A stretch of 64,000 bases of DNA from Ceratotherium simum simum (GCF_000283155.1 NW_004454166.1:4717994-4781993), one strand, 5' to 3'. Positions 12,958 through 26,164 are shown, counted from the first letter of the stretch. Notes: generated from the sequence alone by a model not told the origin. Made by a program: numbers and translations.

Positions 12958-13347
12958 TGTTTCATGGGTGCCGACAACAGACACAAGACTCCAGGGTCTG
13001 AGACAAAGAAGTTTCTTATTCACTGCATAGCAAAAGCATCAGTACCTATATGTTTACATTGGTTTCCCTCGCCTCCAAGAGCCATGGGGGAGCTGCAGAA
13101 GGCCCAGATGGATGGTGTACACACAGTAGGTTTCCATCACAACTGAGGAACATTGAACTTCAGGAATCCATCGTTTTTATAGTAAGCAGTAAGTAAGCCC
13201 TGAGGAAGACATGACCTCATCCCTCAAGTTGATTGCTGCAAACATAACCCTGAGAAGTTCTCCAAGTCAAGAGTGGTCAAGACTGCATTTTTGGCATAAG
13301 AACATGCAGGGATGTTTAGGGCCCATGGTAAATTGCCTCTCCCAACA
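12958..13347 (-). repeat. 3' LTR of the provirus
   Basis: About 390 nt; on the minus strand it begins TGTTGGGAGAGGC and ends near the tgtttcatggg side. It aligns along its length with 16373-16783 (shared catggg, gagacaaa.aa, gcatgagc-like, ctgcaaac and catgcaggga blocks). Confidence 0.65.
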
Positions 13348-16300
13348 ATCCATCACTTAGCCCTACCTGTTCTTGACATGAGCATGCCATTCTATCAGCA
13401 GCTTTGATTAATCTGATCAACAGAGGCTGGGAACAAATCTGTTTAATGTGTGTCGTACAACATGTAATTAATAGGACTCCCAGCAGCAGGATGAGAACAA
13501 CCTGCAGTATTGACTCATGCAAGGGAATTTGACTGACTTGCTGGTCTTTGAAGTCATTGTCAATAATTAAAGAGGCACTAGATGGGCTAAAAAGCAACCC
13601 CCACACCCAATGGAGGAATATTTCATGTCCCACTCTCCTCCACATACAAACATATAACCTGAAAAGGTATGAGTCACTTTAGCTCAGATTTGTTGTTAAA
13701 CTTGGATCACCAGTACACTGATTTGGCTAAGCCACATGGGCAGTATCATCAAGTAGTTACAGCTTCGATCGTCACACATGGCATAACCCAAGGCTTCTCA
13801 TGCATCAGGAGAAGCATCTGAATTTGTATCCATTTGGTTAAAATAAGGTTGTGCCAGTCCCTATGTTTCTACGTGTATGAGGAGATCCCCATTCAGGAGC
13901 TGCCCTTGGTGGCATCAAGCCCAGCAGGAGTTCAGGACCATCCATGTCCACATGAATTTTTCTGCTTCGTAGCACATGGATGAGGATGTGCTCCAAACAC
14001 AGAAGCAGATCAGACTGCTAGCCTCAGCTGCTGTTTGGTTCAGGCAGCAAACAATATCTTTGTTTTTCCAGGATGCAGTACTGGATCCAGAGGACAAAGA
14101 GAGTATTAATTTCCTCTCCCATCCTGTACTTCCTAAGGTCTCAGGTGTTCCATTCCCAGGTTCTGAAGTCGATGCTTTCCCTCCTCGGCCACAAAATCAG
14201 CATGTCCCATCCCAATAACTATAACTCTTCACCTTTTCTCCAATCAGCCCCTACTTGCACCCATTCCTCTTATCTAGAAAGTAGGTGCATATGGGACAAA
14301 TTTGTAGACACCCATTATATCCCCCACCTTGGCCCACATGGGCCGCTGTAGGAGGACTTGGTGAGCAGTATACTCAATCAGGTGGTCATTCTGGGAATTT
14401 ATAATCTAGGACTATGTCAATCAAGCAAACAAGTCCAAGTGGCTGAACCAGAATGGAATTTGAATCTCTAAGCCCTCTTTTGGCTGGGCTGCCAGCCAGG
14501 GGGTGTACCAACCAGGCCAGCCTGGGGTTGTTCTTAGGGGAAAGAAAGAAGCATCATAACCAGGAATGGGCAGGACAGAATCCCAAATTTTCAAAATAGT
14601 GATATATAATCCTCTACTCCTTTTTTCCTCATTGTTTCCCAGGAGGCTTCCAAGAGGAGATGAATTTTTTCTGGGGGTAGCCACGTTCAGCAACCAAACT
14701 GCCTCTTTTAGGTGTGTAGACAGGAAGAGGTAACTGAGATCAGAAATCTTTTTGAGTTTATTTTTGAGGAGGCCAGGCCAGCTCTCGACAATTTCAAATT
14801 CCTGAGGATGATAGGGAGCATAGAATGTCCATAGAATACCTTAACTATTGGCCCATTGTTGGATGGTCTTTGTGACAAAAGGCACATCATAGTCAGACTA
14901 TGACAGTTAGATGGTCTGGAAACCCCAAAATATGAAACAGTTTACTTTCAAGGGCCTCAGTGCTGTGGCTGGTATAGGCTAATCAAACCGTAACAGCAAC
15001 ACTGTAACCTGGAAAATGTCTGCAGTGGGGAGGCATGAGGTGGTCCTGAGAAAGGGTGGTCAGGAGTCCCTGCCAGGGATGAGCAGGGGCAATGCCCTGT
15101 TAATGTGGCTCCTATGTCACAAGAAAAACAAGCCAACTTAGAATAATACACAAGTCTGGTATGCAGTGGTAGCTTCTACATCAAACACCTTTTGTTTTGT
15201 GCCCAGTCTATGATGATGGTTTCATTGCCATGTTTAGTGAAGTGATGGATCCAGGTGGCAAATGGCCAATGAGCTGGGCAGTGCAGGCTTATTCAGCAAC
15301 CTGACTCCAGTCGGTCTTATAAGAGAACAGGCCACAACTGTGGGCATCTACATGAGTGACCCAGACTGTTCAATTGGCAACCACAAATTGTTTCCATGAT
15401 TTGTAGCCCCAAAGAGGGGTGGTTTTAATCTTCCATTTATAGTCTTCCAAGTGGCAGACTGGATGACTAGAGCATTGGCAACAGCCTAAGAGTTAGTAAA
15501 AACATGCTGCATCCTCAGGAGTATTGTCTAAGGTAAGGATGATGGCTTTCATTTCAGCTGGGCTGACTTGCCCTTTCCATAGTCAGTCTCCCAGAGTTGT
15601 CATTGAGGTTGGACTGCCTCCTCAATGTGGTTGGACCACCTCCCAGCAGACACCATCAGGTTTTAACTTAGCCATATCATCAGTAAACCAGGCCGAGGCA
15701 TTCAGGGGAACCTCGGTGCATCAAGTGCACTATTAAGCCAGCAGCTTTGCTTCAGACAGTGGCCATCTCTATATGCAGTGCTTTGTCCTCATTGCCAGAC
15801 AAACCAGGCTACAGCCAGGATCAGGCATATAGCACAGTTGGCTCTGTGCTATTAGGCAAGGCTTTAAATTCACTTTCACTTTTAAGCAGCTGCTCACTCA
15901 TCAACCAACTAAACTTCTAATGTTTTCAGTCCACCCAAAGTTCTGTGTCAAATATCAAGGTCCTCATTGCTCTCACAATTTATTTCCACTTGGGAGATTC
16001 CTTGCCTCAGCAGCCACAACACACTGCCTTTCAGCTTGCTGCCCCATTGTCATGCTAACATTCTTTCCTCTGCCTGCCCAGAGGAAGGAAGCAAAGACCA
16101 AGACACCATTTGGGCAGCTTGTTTTAATCCTCCTCCTCACTATTCAGACTCGCTACAGGTAGGACAGTGGGGTCCGTTACCTCCCCTACCTTGCCCACCA
16201 CTTGGAGGTGATCTCAGGAAATCGTCTCATCTCTGAACCTGACCTGAAGGGCCTTTGTCCTTACTCTTCAAGACAACTATGTCTCTGGCAGCATCCCGCC

Positions 16301-16372
16301 ACATTGCCTCTACTGTCAGGTCTTGGATTTAGTTTTACCCTTCTTTTTTCTTTTTTATGTTCTATCTTAAAT

Positions 16373-16783
16373 CGACCATGGGTACTGGCAGAAGACATAA
16401 GACTATCATCAGAGACAAAAAAAGCTTTATTACTAATGGCATAACAGATAGCATGAGCACTTGCATGTTTGCATCAGTTTCCCTTGCCCCCAAGACCCGT
16501 GGGGGCAGTGCAGAGGACCCAGATGGACACTGAACACTCAGTGGGTTTACATGACATCTGAGGAATGCTGAATTTGGGGAATCGCCAGACTTTAGTATGC
16601 AGTAAGCAAGCCTACTCTTTGTCTGATATCCTGGAGGACATTAATGTCCCTCAAGATTGCTCGCTGCAAACCCAACTCTGAGAAGTGGCCCCGTTAAAGA
16701 GGAGTCAAGGCTTTGCATTGTTGGCATACTCAGTAAGTACATGCAGGGACACTCAGGGCCAATGCAGAGTGCCTCTCCCAACA
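16373..16783 (-). repeat. 5' LTR of the provirus
   Basis: About 410 nt with the same minus-strand start TGTTGGGAGAGGC. A reversed AATAAA (TTTATT at 16426-16431) followed on the minus strand by T/G-rich sequence fits an LTR polyadenylation site. Confidence 0.65.
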
Positions 16784-17900
16784 CTATTGTGGCATTTCCA
16801 AGACTCATTTGTGTCTGCAACCATTACAGAAAAGTGTGAGATTACTGATATTTGTGACCTATATACTTCCTAGGGATAGTGATTTCTTTTTAAAAAATTA
16901 ATATAGCAAATGTCTTGAGAGTTTATAAATATATAGTTATATATATATCATTAGAATTAATAACAAATCATTTTTCTATTATTTCCATTTCAATTTGAAA
17001 TAATGTATCTTTTGGTATATAATATGATTAGGATTTAGAATGAAATATGGCAGAATGCCTGCCTTACATTTGTTTGTGCTATTGTATATATAGTTGTAAC
17101 ATTTCCAGGACAAAATTATACACAAACCTATAAATGAACAAAAAATGTAGTGAACATTTGTATATAAAGTGAAAAATTGTTTTCTCTCCAAATACAATGA
17201 GAGTAAATAGAGTGCTGAGAACAAGAATGCAAAGAGGTTAATCAGGAAACATGTTAGTTCCAAGGTATTGGTTTTGGGAAAGTATCTGGGCTCTTCGGTG
17301 TTGCAGTGGGGAAAAGGGCTGCTACAGGCACTGTTAGCCAAGTCTTGAGCACTGGAGTCTGTTAAAGTAATTGTTTCAACTGAGGAGGAGGCAAATAGCA
17401 AAGGCTTCCAGAAACCAGATATAGAAAATATGGTAGCCATTTGGGAAGAAACGCAGAGGCAGGGATCCAAGATATTTTGCAGATTAGATTAGTTGCCAGT
17501 TGTCTAGAATTTAATGATTAAGGCACTTACCGGTGACAGACAGCAGTCTTATAGAATATGATTTCAGATACTTCTGGTTCAGGAAGATGCTCCCTTTTTT
17601 CCCGCTAAGTGAGTGAAAAGTGGTCATATTCACACTAAAGCCAAGAAAATGCTTAGAATTTGGGGCTATTCTTTGCCTTAATATGAGGCTATAGCTTTAG
17701 AGGAAGCTGTTTGCCTAGAGAAGTGACGGGAGCAGGACAAAGATCAAGTCTCAGGACCAGGAAGCTGCCCACTAGCTCAGTGACAATAACTTTGATATCT
17801 CTAATATCACTGGAGATAGGGCTCCAAAAGATCATTGTAAGAACAGATTCTTATAATGAACTAGGAGCTGGGTGTTAGGAGCTATAAGGGAGAGCAAAGA
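16784..17900. other. AT-rich intron, no feature recognised
   Basis: A 163-codon open frame on minus (16979-17470) has hydrophobic stretches. It has no homology I can name, no usable context, and lies in an AT-rich intron. Not called a gene. Confidence 0.35.
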
Positions 17901-17929
17901 GAAAAAAAGAAAAACAAAACAAATGAAAA

Positions 17930-18870
17930 ACAACAGCAAACAGTCTTCTTTTTAAAATGAGCCTGCAAACAAAAATTCCAAAATATATGAAGAAACCTAA
18001 TGCTAAGAAAGCTAACAATATCATCATTCAGATCATGAATTCATTCTTAGCAGAAGAGCATAAACAAAGCAAAAAGACAAGCCACACAAAGAGAGAAGAT
18101 ATGTGCAAAACCAGCCAAGAATTAGTATCTAGAATATGTAAATAACTCCTACAGATTAGTAAGAAAAAGACAAATAGCTAAATTGGGAAATGAGTAAACA
18201 ACACAAAAAGGCTATTCACTGAAGAAGAAACAAATAACCAATAAACATATAAAAACATTCTCCCTCATTCAGGAAAATAAAAATTAAATCTATGGTGAAA
18301 CACAATGGTATATCCATTATATTGGCAAGTCTGACAGAACCAAGTGTGGCAAGGTTGTGGGGAAACAAGAATTCCCATATATTACTGGTGGGAATATAAA
18401 TTGGAGTAGCTACTTGAGAGAGCAATTTCAACCCAGCAGTTTTAGAAATTCTTACAGATTCACTAGGAGATATGTACAAGACAATTCATTACAATATTGT
18501 TTATAATAGTGAAAAATGAGAAACATGCTAAATATTCCTCTAGAGAAGAATAAATAAATACAATATATTATTTTTGTATCACAAAATACTCCAGTGAAAA
18601 TGTATGAGCCAAAGCAACTTGGATAAATCTCAAAAATATTGCTTTACTATGTAGCTTATGGATACATTTATTTGTAAAAAATAAAAGTATTAAAACATTC
18701 ATTGGAATGATAAACGCCAAATTCAGGATAGTGGGCTCTAAAGCGGGAGAGAAGGTAGTGGATTTGGGCAAGGGCACAAGGGAGCATTAACCATATCTGT
18801 TATGTTTTGTTTCTTAAAAGTAGAAAATCTAAAGCAAAATATCAAGGTATTTCACTCAGAATTTCTGTAT
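17930..18870 (+). repeat. L1 LINE 3' fragment
   Basis: A-rich L1 ORF2-end landmarks: atcatgaattcattcttag, atattactggtgggaatata, tttcaacccagcag and ttcattacaatattgtttat. No intact frame. Confidence 0.65.
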
Positions 18871-20235
18871 CATTATTATTAAGATTAAATGACTATATCC
18901 TTTTTCTAAAAAGAAGTTCATCTTAGAGAACTGGACAGACAAAAATATAAGGTTAAAAGTGACATTTGGGGCTGATTTTGTTTCCCAGATTCATTGCAAG
19001 TGCTATTCTCCGGATCAGAGAACTTTTCCAATCTCTTTTATCCTTTTAGATATTATATTTCTTTTCATGCATTTGGGGAAAATCGAAATCATAATCATTT
19101 ATGTTATAGACAAAAGAAGCTCTTGGTGTTACTAATTACAAGAAGATTAAGATAAGGATTATGACTACCTAGCAGAAAAAAGAAAACAAAACAGCACCTT
19201 ATTCAATGTTTTGAGACATTAGGAAATGTGTTCACATTTCAGTGGTACAATAGACCTGATCTTGTCAGAGTAATGTCCTTTTAGTGACTAAATCAGCACC
19301 TTTCTGTAACTTCAGCTCACCTACCGTCAGAGTTTTCTTAAGAATATATGCTCTATTGATCTATTATTTCCTTCTCTCTTATACTATTTCCTACCCAGTC
19401 AGAAATTATAAAAGCAGCTCCCAAAACAGTCTTCACCTCAGGATCAAGTTTTGTGGGGCCCTATGATATGGTACTAAATGATTAACTTCCAAATCTTCCC
19501 AAAAGTATTTGTGTTATAAGAATGAACCTGAACACGTAAGTCCTAATTTCAAACAATATTGAGGAAATGTTTGAACACTTTGTTTTTTTATTGAGGGGAC
19601 TTTACGGGAAGCAAAGTAACCTTTAACCTGGGTCCCCAGGGTCATACAACCTTCAGAGGGTTAAAATTAGCTTGCTGCCTCAAACTAGTGTCTGCCCCTT
19701 TTCCACAGACACTATAAATATTCTCCTGATTTTAGCTCTTAGAGTTCTCTGTTCCCTCTGCTCATTCCCAGAATTGAGTTTACATACACTGGGCATTTAA
19801 TAAATGCTTGTTCATGAGACTAAGGAAGTTGACCTTGGTCCAAATGGATTGTATTGCTTCTAGTCCCAGCACTTGTGCATAATATCTGATGTATCTCTGT
19901 CCTTTGGAATAGGAGAAGCTGGCCTGATGATATAGCTGACCTTTCCCCGGGGTAAATTCCTATTGGATATGCTCTTGTTGGTCTTATATCATCATTATCT
20001 GTAGGTAGAGTATAGATGTCTTTCTAAATCTAAAAAAAAATCAGAAAAACCATTATTTTTAACATTTCAACTATTTTTACTTTTATCTGTCCCTAACCTT
20101 GGTTCTCTTCTTAATCACTATCTGAACTATGTACAGTACGTACAGTCAAATCTTTCTATCTACTTGCCCTCTATCATGGGCCGTTCTTGGTTCCACCCCA
20201 CCATCTATGTTTTGTTGCCTCCTCCGCACTGGAAA
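18871..20235. other. Intron, no feature recognised
   Basis: Unique-looking AT-rich sequence; no exon, SINE or LTR landmarks found. Confidence 0.35.
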
Positions 20236-20239
20236 ACTG

Positions 20240-20440
20240 CTCATAATAAGATTAGCAAACATTTACTGAGAGTTTGCTTTGTGCTCTAAGTACCTTACAA
20301 AGATTATCTTCATCATTTCATATGGACAATAATCTCAAGGACTACCATTATCCCTATTTACAGATGAGGAAATAGAGGCACAGGCAGATACTTTATTTAA
20401 TCTGTAAAAATTTTCCATGATACTTCTGTGAGGAGCAAAG
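20240..20440 (-). repeat. MIR SINE, minus
   Basis: acatttactgagagtttgc through tatccctatttacagatgag to gaaatagaggcacaggcag. Confidence 0.6.
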
Positions 20441-21115
20441 ATGAAATCTACATCAGAGAGCTTTGTAATAAGTAAAGCTTAGTGCACACATTTTACTACT
20501 GCCTGCTTCGTAACAAGGCTAAATGAATGCTTGTGGAATGAATGAATGAATATCGTTACTGAGATGTACCACGTTTTGTGTAGGTAGAATCCCCAGAATA
20601 ATGTAAAATGTAAGTATGCCAAGCACTGTGTCGGTAAGTCAGTAGTCACCGTTCCCCCAAGATAGTCTAGTTTCCTTCTTCTCCTTCCCTTTTCCTCTAA
20701 ATTTCGCAATCAAAATCATCGTCTGATTGAATATCTTTAAAAGGTCATGATGAATTATTCTGTAATATTTGAAATGTTATGCTCAGAAAGGTAAAATTTT
20801 ATTTTTTGATATGAAGTACCACATAGATTTGTTTTTCCTAGGCACTTTTTCTTTTTTTTCAAAGAAAAAATGGCAAGAGATTTAGAGCAGGGTGCCCTCT
20901 TGAGGAAATTTTAGCACCTTCCTTCTCGAAAGCTGGCATTGGGTGAAATAAGTCCGGATATATGATGTATACTATGAATGAAGCTCAGAGAATTGAAACA
21001 TTAAAAATAAGAGTAACAAAATAACACATATTTGAGAATTAAGAGTCTTAACTGTTGTGATCTAATATAGCACCTGTAAATAAGAATTTTAAAATAAGAA
21101 CAAAACCTCTAGAAG
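20441..21115. other. Intron with short (TGAA)n run
   Basis: gaatgaatgaatgaat at about 20538-20553. Otherwise nothing recognised. Confidence 0.35.
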
Positions 21116-21119
21116 ATAT

Positions 21120-21400
21120 TTCATTTCCTCTTATTCACTCAGTCCTTCAAGTAATATTTATTAAGCACCTATTTTGTGCCAGAAACTATGCTGAGCACAA
21201 TGGTCAATAAAACATAGTCTCTGCCTTCACGATGCTTACAGCTTGCGAGGGAGATCACAGTGAAGGGAAATAAGCGAATATATATGTGACTGCAAACTGA
21301 GAAAAGTGCTATGAAGGAAATGAAAGGGCGCTAGAATAAAGAATAACCAAGTAAGTTCCACTTAGGGTGGTCAAGGAAAGCCTCTCTGAGAGGAACTAGT
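21120..21400 (+). repeat. Ancient L2/MIR-class repeat
   Basis: tatttattaagcacctattt, ccagaaactatgctgagcac, gaaaagtgctatgaaggaaa and agggtggtcaaggaaagcct follow a well-known mammalian-wide repeat layout. Confidence 0.5.
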
Positions 21401-22325
21401 TGAGCTGCATCAGTTAGTTTTTTAGTCCATTCCAAGTGGGCCCATCTAATATAGACAGCCATATGGACTGTTTTCCTAGCCTCTTCTTTCTTATCTCTGC
21501 CCCAACCCTTGAGCTGAGTTGAATCCTGTCCGTGCCCCTGCGGGCAAGCAGGCAAGTCTTATTCATCCCTCTGCACCTCTTTATTGATCTAGCTAGTCCC
21601 CTTTGCCTTAGAACCTCACATTCTTCACAGTGAGGGGCCTGCTTGAGTTAACAAATGTCTTCCTTACTAATAGCGTTAGCCCCTCATGTTAGAACAGCAA
21701 TGCATTATGATGCTAAAAGACCACATTTCCAGCAAGGTTAAGGATGTAGACGATCTCAGAAGATGAAAAGGCTAGATAACTCTGTCTCTAAGCTTTGAAT
21801 AGAGACAGTAAATAAGCATGAATTAGGCAGAGAACTTGATCATGCAGTTTGGTCGTATTGACTTTGAAATATCTGTGATACCAAGCATCTTGAAGGCTCC
21901 AACTAGAATTGGAAATATGGAACTAGATCTCAAGAAAGAGCTCCAAAGACCTATTTTTCGAGAGTTTTGTTTGGTTTCAAAGCTCCCATATTACACAACC
22001 ATACTATAGCGTTGGCCTGTATTGCTCTAGCCCCTGTTGCTAAACTTCTTTCTCCAGATGGGTTGATTCTACCAGATGGGAGGGTTTAACTGATGTGGAG
22101 AGCATTGCCTGCCACTGGATGGCCTACAGTGACTTCTGGGTTGGTGTTTAGGTGACCATATGAGTCTAGGACTCAAACTTTGAACAAGCTGCATCTATCT
22201 TAGTTGTGTCTGTAAATAGCTCTCTTCAAGAAGACTAAGCACCTCCTCTTCGTGAACCAGATGACTATGAACAAAAGGTTTAACCCCTTTGAATCTCACT
22301 TCTCTCACCTGTAAATTGGGGTCAA
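21401..22325. other. Intron, no feature recognised
   Basis: No landmarks apart from a faint MIR-like piece near 22270-22330 (tttgaatctcacttctctca). Confidence 0.3.
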
Positions 22326-22329
22326 AAAT

Positions 22330-23000
22330 CTCTGCTTATTTCACAGAGTTATTATATTTTGAATATAAATAATATGTGCTATATTGGTCAGAATGTACTG
22401 AAACTAATATACTCATTGCTGCTACTAGATAGCAATTTGGAAAATACACCAAAAACCTTAAAATGTACAAACTCCTTTGACCCAGTAAATTGGTTCCTGA
22501 TAATTTATTCTTATGAAAAAATTAAGAAAAAAAAACTATGTGAAAAATGATGTGGGGCCAGCCCCGTGGCTTAGCGGTTAAGTACGCGCGCTCCACTACT
22601 GACGGCCCGGGTTTGGATCCTGGGCGTGCACCAACGCACCGCTTGTCAGGCCATGCTGAGGCAGCGTCCCACATACAGCAGCTAGAAGGATGTGCAACTA
22701 TGACATACAACTATCTACTGGGGCTTTGGGGAGAAAAAGGGAAAAAAAAAAGGAGGAGGATTGGCAATAGATGTTAGCTCAGGGCCGGTCTTCCTCGGCA
22801 AACAAAAAAAAAGAAAAAAGAAAAATGATGTACACTGTAGCATTTTCTATAAAAGAAAATATTGGAAACAATAATAAAATTGTTAAATGAAATACATTGC
22901 TTTAACACAACGAAATACTGACCAATCACTGTGTAAACTATATGCATATAGAAAGGGATTGGAAGGAAACATGAAAAAATACAATTGATAGAGTAGTGGA
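22330..23000 (+). repeat. L1 LINE 3' fragment, split by an ERE SINE
   Basis: agatagcaatttggaaaata and tttgacccagtaaattgg before the SINE, and ctgtagcattttctataaaa and aatacattgctttaacacaa after it, form one L1 tail in + orientation. Confidence 0.55.
22554..22819 (+). repeat. ERE-type SINE, long form
   Basis: tRNA-like head, a body as in the other copies, and an extended 3' part (ggattggcaatagatgttag, then ctcagggccggtcttcctc). Exact 12-bp target duplication gaaaaatgatgt at 22542-22553 and 22820-22831. Inserted in an L1 tail about 0.3 kb before an INVS exon. Confidence 0.93.
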
Positions 23001-23144
23001 ATTATAAGTATTTTTCCTTTTATTAATTTAGCTGCATGTTATTACTCTGGCAGAATAATTAAAATACTTAAAACATTTTAAAATTAAAAAAATTCTTTTG
23101 CCCCATACTAAATTTCTTCTTACTGTCTCTTGTTTTTTATTTAG

Positions 23145-23318
23145 GGAAATTATCGTTTCATGAAACTCTTACTGACACGCAGAGCAAACTGGATGCAGAA
23201 GGATCTGGAAGAGATGACTCCTCTGCACTTGACCACCCGGCACAAGAGCCCGAAGTGTTTGGCGCTTCTGCTGAAGTTTATGGCACCAGGAGAAGTGGAC
23301 ACACAGGATAGAAACAAG
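23145..23318 (+). CDS. INVS: INVS coding exon (human exon 4, inferred), ankyrin repeats 3-4
   Basis: Internal coding exon of inversin, a ciliary ankyrin-repeat protein of the inversin compartment that acts in left-right patterning, in switching between Wnt branches and in kidney development. The exon is 174 nt (58 codons), phase 0 at both ends, with acceptor tttatttag and donor AAG|gtaatg. It starts with GGA (Gly92 in human numbering, recalled) and reads GNYRFMKLLL..., covering the second half of ankyrin repeat 3 and all of repeat 4 (TPLHLTTR signature). Compared with human as I remember it, there are two conservative changes, Lys at 125 and Arg at 147. Being symmetric, the exon could be skipped without a frameshift. 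The preceding coding exons (residues 1-91) are upstream of the window. Identity is essentially certain from the residue match. Confidence 0.97.
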
Positions 23319-23474
23319 GTAATGGACTGTCAAAATTGAAGGCAAATAAGAGCAGAAAGAAAATGCTTCCTTTTAGGATGTGAAACCTCAAAGAAGAAGA
23401 CCTAAATTGCCACTCATATGCATGGTAGAACAAGTTCAACTCTCCATACACCCTAGTAGAGTCTTTCACTTAGA

Positions 23475-23650
23475 TTCCACCATTTTATCCTCCTAGCAAC
23501 CAGGTGTGGTAGGTAGTATCATCTCCTTTTTACAGATGGGGAAACTGAAGCTCAGGAAGATTAAAATTCTGCCCAAGATCCAAGTGGCAGGACTAGAATT
23601 CAATGCAGACCTAACTCCAAAACCCAGTATTTGACCACTGGTCCTGATAC
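23475..23650 (-). repeat. MIR SINE, minus
   Basis: tttttacagatggggaaact, gaagctcaggaagatt and agtggcaggactagaattca are the reversed MIR core. Confidence 0.65.
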
Positions 23651-23699
23651 AAGTGGTTACTGTAAGTTGCTATAGGTGGTTAGACTTGTGGTGGCCAGA

Positions 23700-23965
23700 T
23701 GCCCGGGGTAATGTACGAAGCACATAGTGGTTTAATGGCTTGGGGTTTAGCATCAGACTTCTTCAATTTTAATCTAGAAGTCAACACTTACTTGTTCTGT
23801 GTCCTTGGGCAAATTTCTTAACTCCTCTATGCCTCAATTTTCTCTTATATGAAAAGGGGATAATAGGGCTGTTGAAGATAAAATGAGATAAAGCATATAA
23901 ATAGTGTTTAGCACAATGCCCAGCGCATAGGATGCTCTCAATCAATCTTAGCTCTAAAATTGTTA
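23700..23965 (+). repeat. MIR SINE, plus
   Basis: gtgtccttgggcaaatttct, tatgcctcaattttctc, gataaaatgagataaagc and gcacaatgcccagcgcatag. Confidence 0.7.
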
Positions 23966-24520
23966 GTAGTAGTTTCATTTGGGCTCTAACATTTTGTCTG
24001 GCATTTGTTGCTAGGATCTGTGATCTTCCCTGCTCTTGATTTTAGCATATTATATACACACTCGTCATTGTTTTGATGGACACTCTGATCATTCTTTACA
24101 GGAAAAAAATATAGTGTTTAGTTAGACAAGTGCAATAATCCTCTTCCTTTCCGCCAGGCACTTAATCATAGAGTATTGCTAACTCCAGCACTCCCACATA
24201 ATTAAAACTCTTATGATTAAATCCACTGGGTTTATATCCCGTAATCCTTTCACTCTCCTAGTGTTCTTCATGTAGTTTTCAGATTTTGTTTAATAGTCAC
24301 TCACATAACCCAGAGTTCTGAAATCACCTTTAACTTTATTTTACAACTATTGTGAACTAATATTATTCCTAACTCACAGCATTTATAGTGCTAATATTTC
24401 ACTGAAAAAAGTACTTTGATCAATCCACAAAGACCTATTAACAATTTAAGAAGCTACAAATGTCTTTGGGCTTTATAATGTCTTCCCCAGTACATTCTAT
24501 GAACTTCCTGCTGTCTTCCA
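23966..24520. other. Intron, no feature recognised
   Basis: No repeat or exon landmarks seen. Confidence 0.35.
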
Positions 24521-24524
24521 GGAT

Positions 24525-25295
24525 CTATATATTCTTCTATATAGATCCCAAACCACAATGAGATAGCACTTCACACCCATTAGGATGGCTATTATCACAA
24601 AAACAAAAAATAACAAGTGTTGGTGAGGATGTGGAGAAATTTGAACCCTTGCACACAGCTGATGGTAGTGTAAAATTGTGCAGCCAGTGTGGAAAACAGT
24701 ATGGTGATTCCTCAAAAAATTAAACATAGAACTGCTATATGATCCAGTAATTCTACTTCTGGTTATACACCCAGAAGAATTGAAATCAGGAACATGAAGA
24801 GATATTTGTACATCCATGTTCATAGCATCATTATTCACAGTAGCCAAAAGATGGAAACAACCCAGATGTCCATTAATGGACAGCTGGATAAACAGAATGC
24901 AGTGTATACATACAATGGAATATTATTCAGCCTTAAAAAGGAATGAAATGCTGACACATGCTACAACAAGGATAAACTCTGAAGAAATTATGCTAAGTGA
25001 AATACGTCAGACAGAAAAGGACAAATATTGTGTGATTCCACTTATGAGGAACAGAGTAATCAGATTCATAGAGACAGAAAGCAGAATGGTGGTTGCCAAG
25101 GGGCTGGGAGGAGATGGGAATTGGGAGTTATTAAATGGGTCTGGAGTTTCAGTTTGAGAAGAAGAAAAAGTTCTGGGGATGAATGATAGTGATGGTTGCA
25201 CAGTAATGTGAATGTACTTAATGCTGCTAAGCTGTACACTTAAAAACAGTTAAAATGGTAAATTTTATATGTACATTTTACCACAGTATTAAAAA
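24525..25295 (+). repeat. L1 LINE 3' end
   Basis: Clear L1 3' landmarks: ccacaatgagatagcacttc, acaatggaatattattcagc, aaaaggaatgaaatgctgac, tgtgattccacttatgagg, atggtggttgccaaggggct, aaatggtaaattttatatg, and an A-rich end. It keeps short frames of ORF2 3' origin, not functional. Confidence 0.85.
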
Positions 25296-26160
25296 AAAGA
25301 ATTACTAGAAAAGTGAAAAACAAAGATGTAGAAAATACAACCCTAAACTTTTTACTGTTAGATTCAACAGACATGACATTACATTTCAGTAAATATATTC
25401 AGAACAAACAAAACATATGGGAAAAAAAGAATTATAGAAACTGTACATGTTGTTTATTGAAAATGTAGTTATAGGCAATTAATTGCTATTATATTTGTAA
25501 CTTTTTTGAGGTTGTTCTGCAGTTATTACTAAACAAAAAGTAATGAGTTAAATAGTGACTCTTCGTATTAAATGCCCGTAGGTACACTTTAAATGAATAC
25601 CACGTATGTCAATGTTTAAAATTTTTAATGTGACAAATGAGCTTGGTTCCTGCTGTTAGATGATCTAATTCTAGATTGTATTGCTGACAGTGCTACTTGC
25701 AAGGGATAATGTATATCTAAACAGTTTCTATGTGTTTCCCTAATAACTCTCCTAATAGGGAAATCAGTCTTACTGATTGATAAGAATAGCAGAGAAAGAT
25801 TTTAAAGCAACATCAACAACTTCAGAATGTTCATTTTTAACTTTTATCTAGAATAAAGCAAGTGTTGCTATATTTTCAAAATGTAGCTTAACATCAGTAA
25901 CTAAGTCTAACAATTTATCCTGTAAAATTATAGTTAAATTTAAATTTATCCTCTGATGTAAGAAATGGGTTCAGATCCATGATTTCCTATGCATGGATCT
26001 TCTTTTTGATAGATATTAAAATTCAAAACATTCTATCAAATTCGTAAAGTACTTGTTGCAATATCAAGATCATCACTTACTTGCTGATAATTATTCATAA
26101 ATTATTGGGCTGCTTTTCTCTTTCTCAGCATTATCATTTATTAGTACTTGATGACCTAAA
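25296..26160. other. AT-rich intron, no feature recognised
   Basis: No repeat or exon landmarks seen. Confidence 0.35.
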
Positions 26161-26164
26161 TGCC

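Larger units (their letters stand above)
12958..16783 (-). mobile_element. Decayed endogenous retrovirus with both LTRs, minus orientation
   Basis: Two related sequences in the same orientation (12958-13347 and 16373-16783) bracket about 3 kb. On the minus strand the inside shows an RNase H-like remnant around 15500-15700 (short FTD and HVDAH motifs), probable integrase-like sequence near 15.2 kb, and an envelope-like end with a hydrophobic membrane segment at about 13430-13510. Only about 0.5 kb separates the 5' LTR from RNase H, so gag and most of reverse transcriptase are missing. Stops and frameshifts are frequent, so it cannot encode working proteins. The LTRs have diverged considerably, so the insertion is old. 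No clear target duplication was found. The class is probably gamma-like (ERV1), by inference. Confidence 0.7.

Noticed and set aside
13316..13645. 109-codon minus frame with a membrane segment
   Set aside because: It is the decayed envelope end of the provirus running into its LTR, not a host gene.
16979..17470. 163-codon open frame on - with hydrophobic stretches
   Set aside because: AT-rich DNA on the minus strand favours such frames. No homology, start context or neighbouring exon was recognised.
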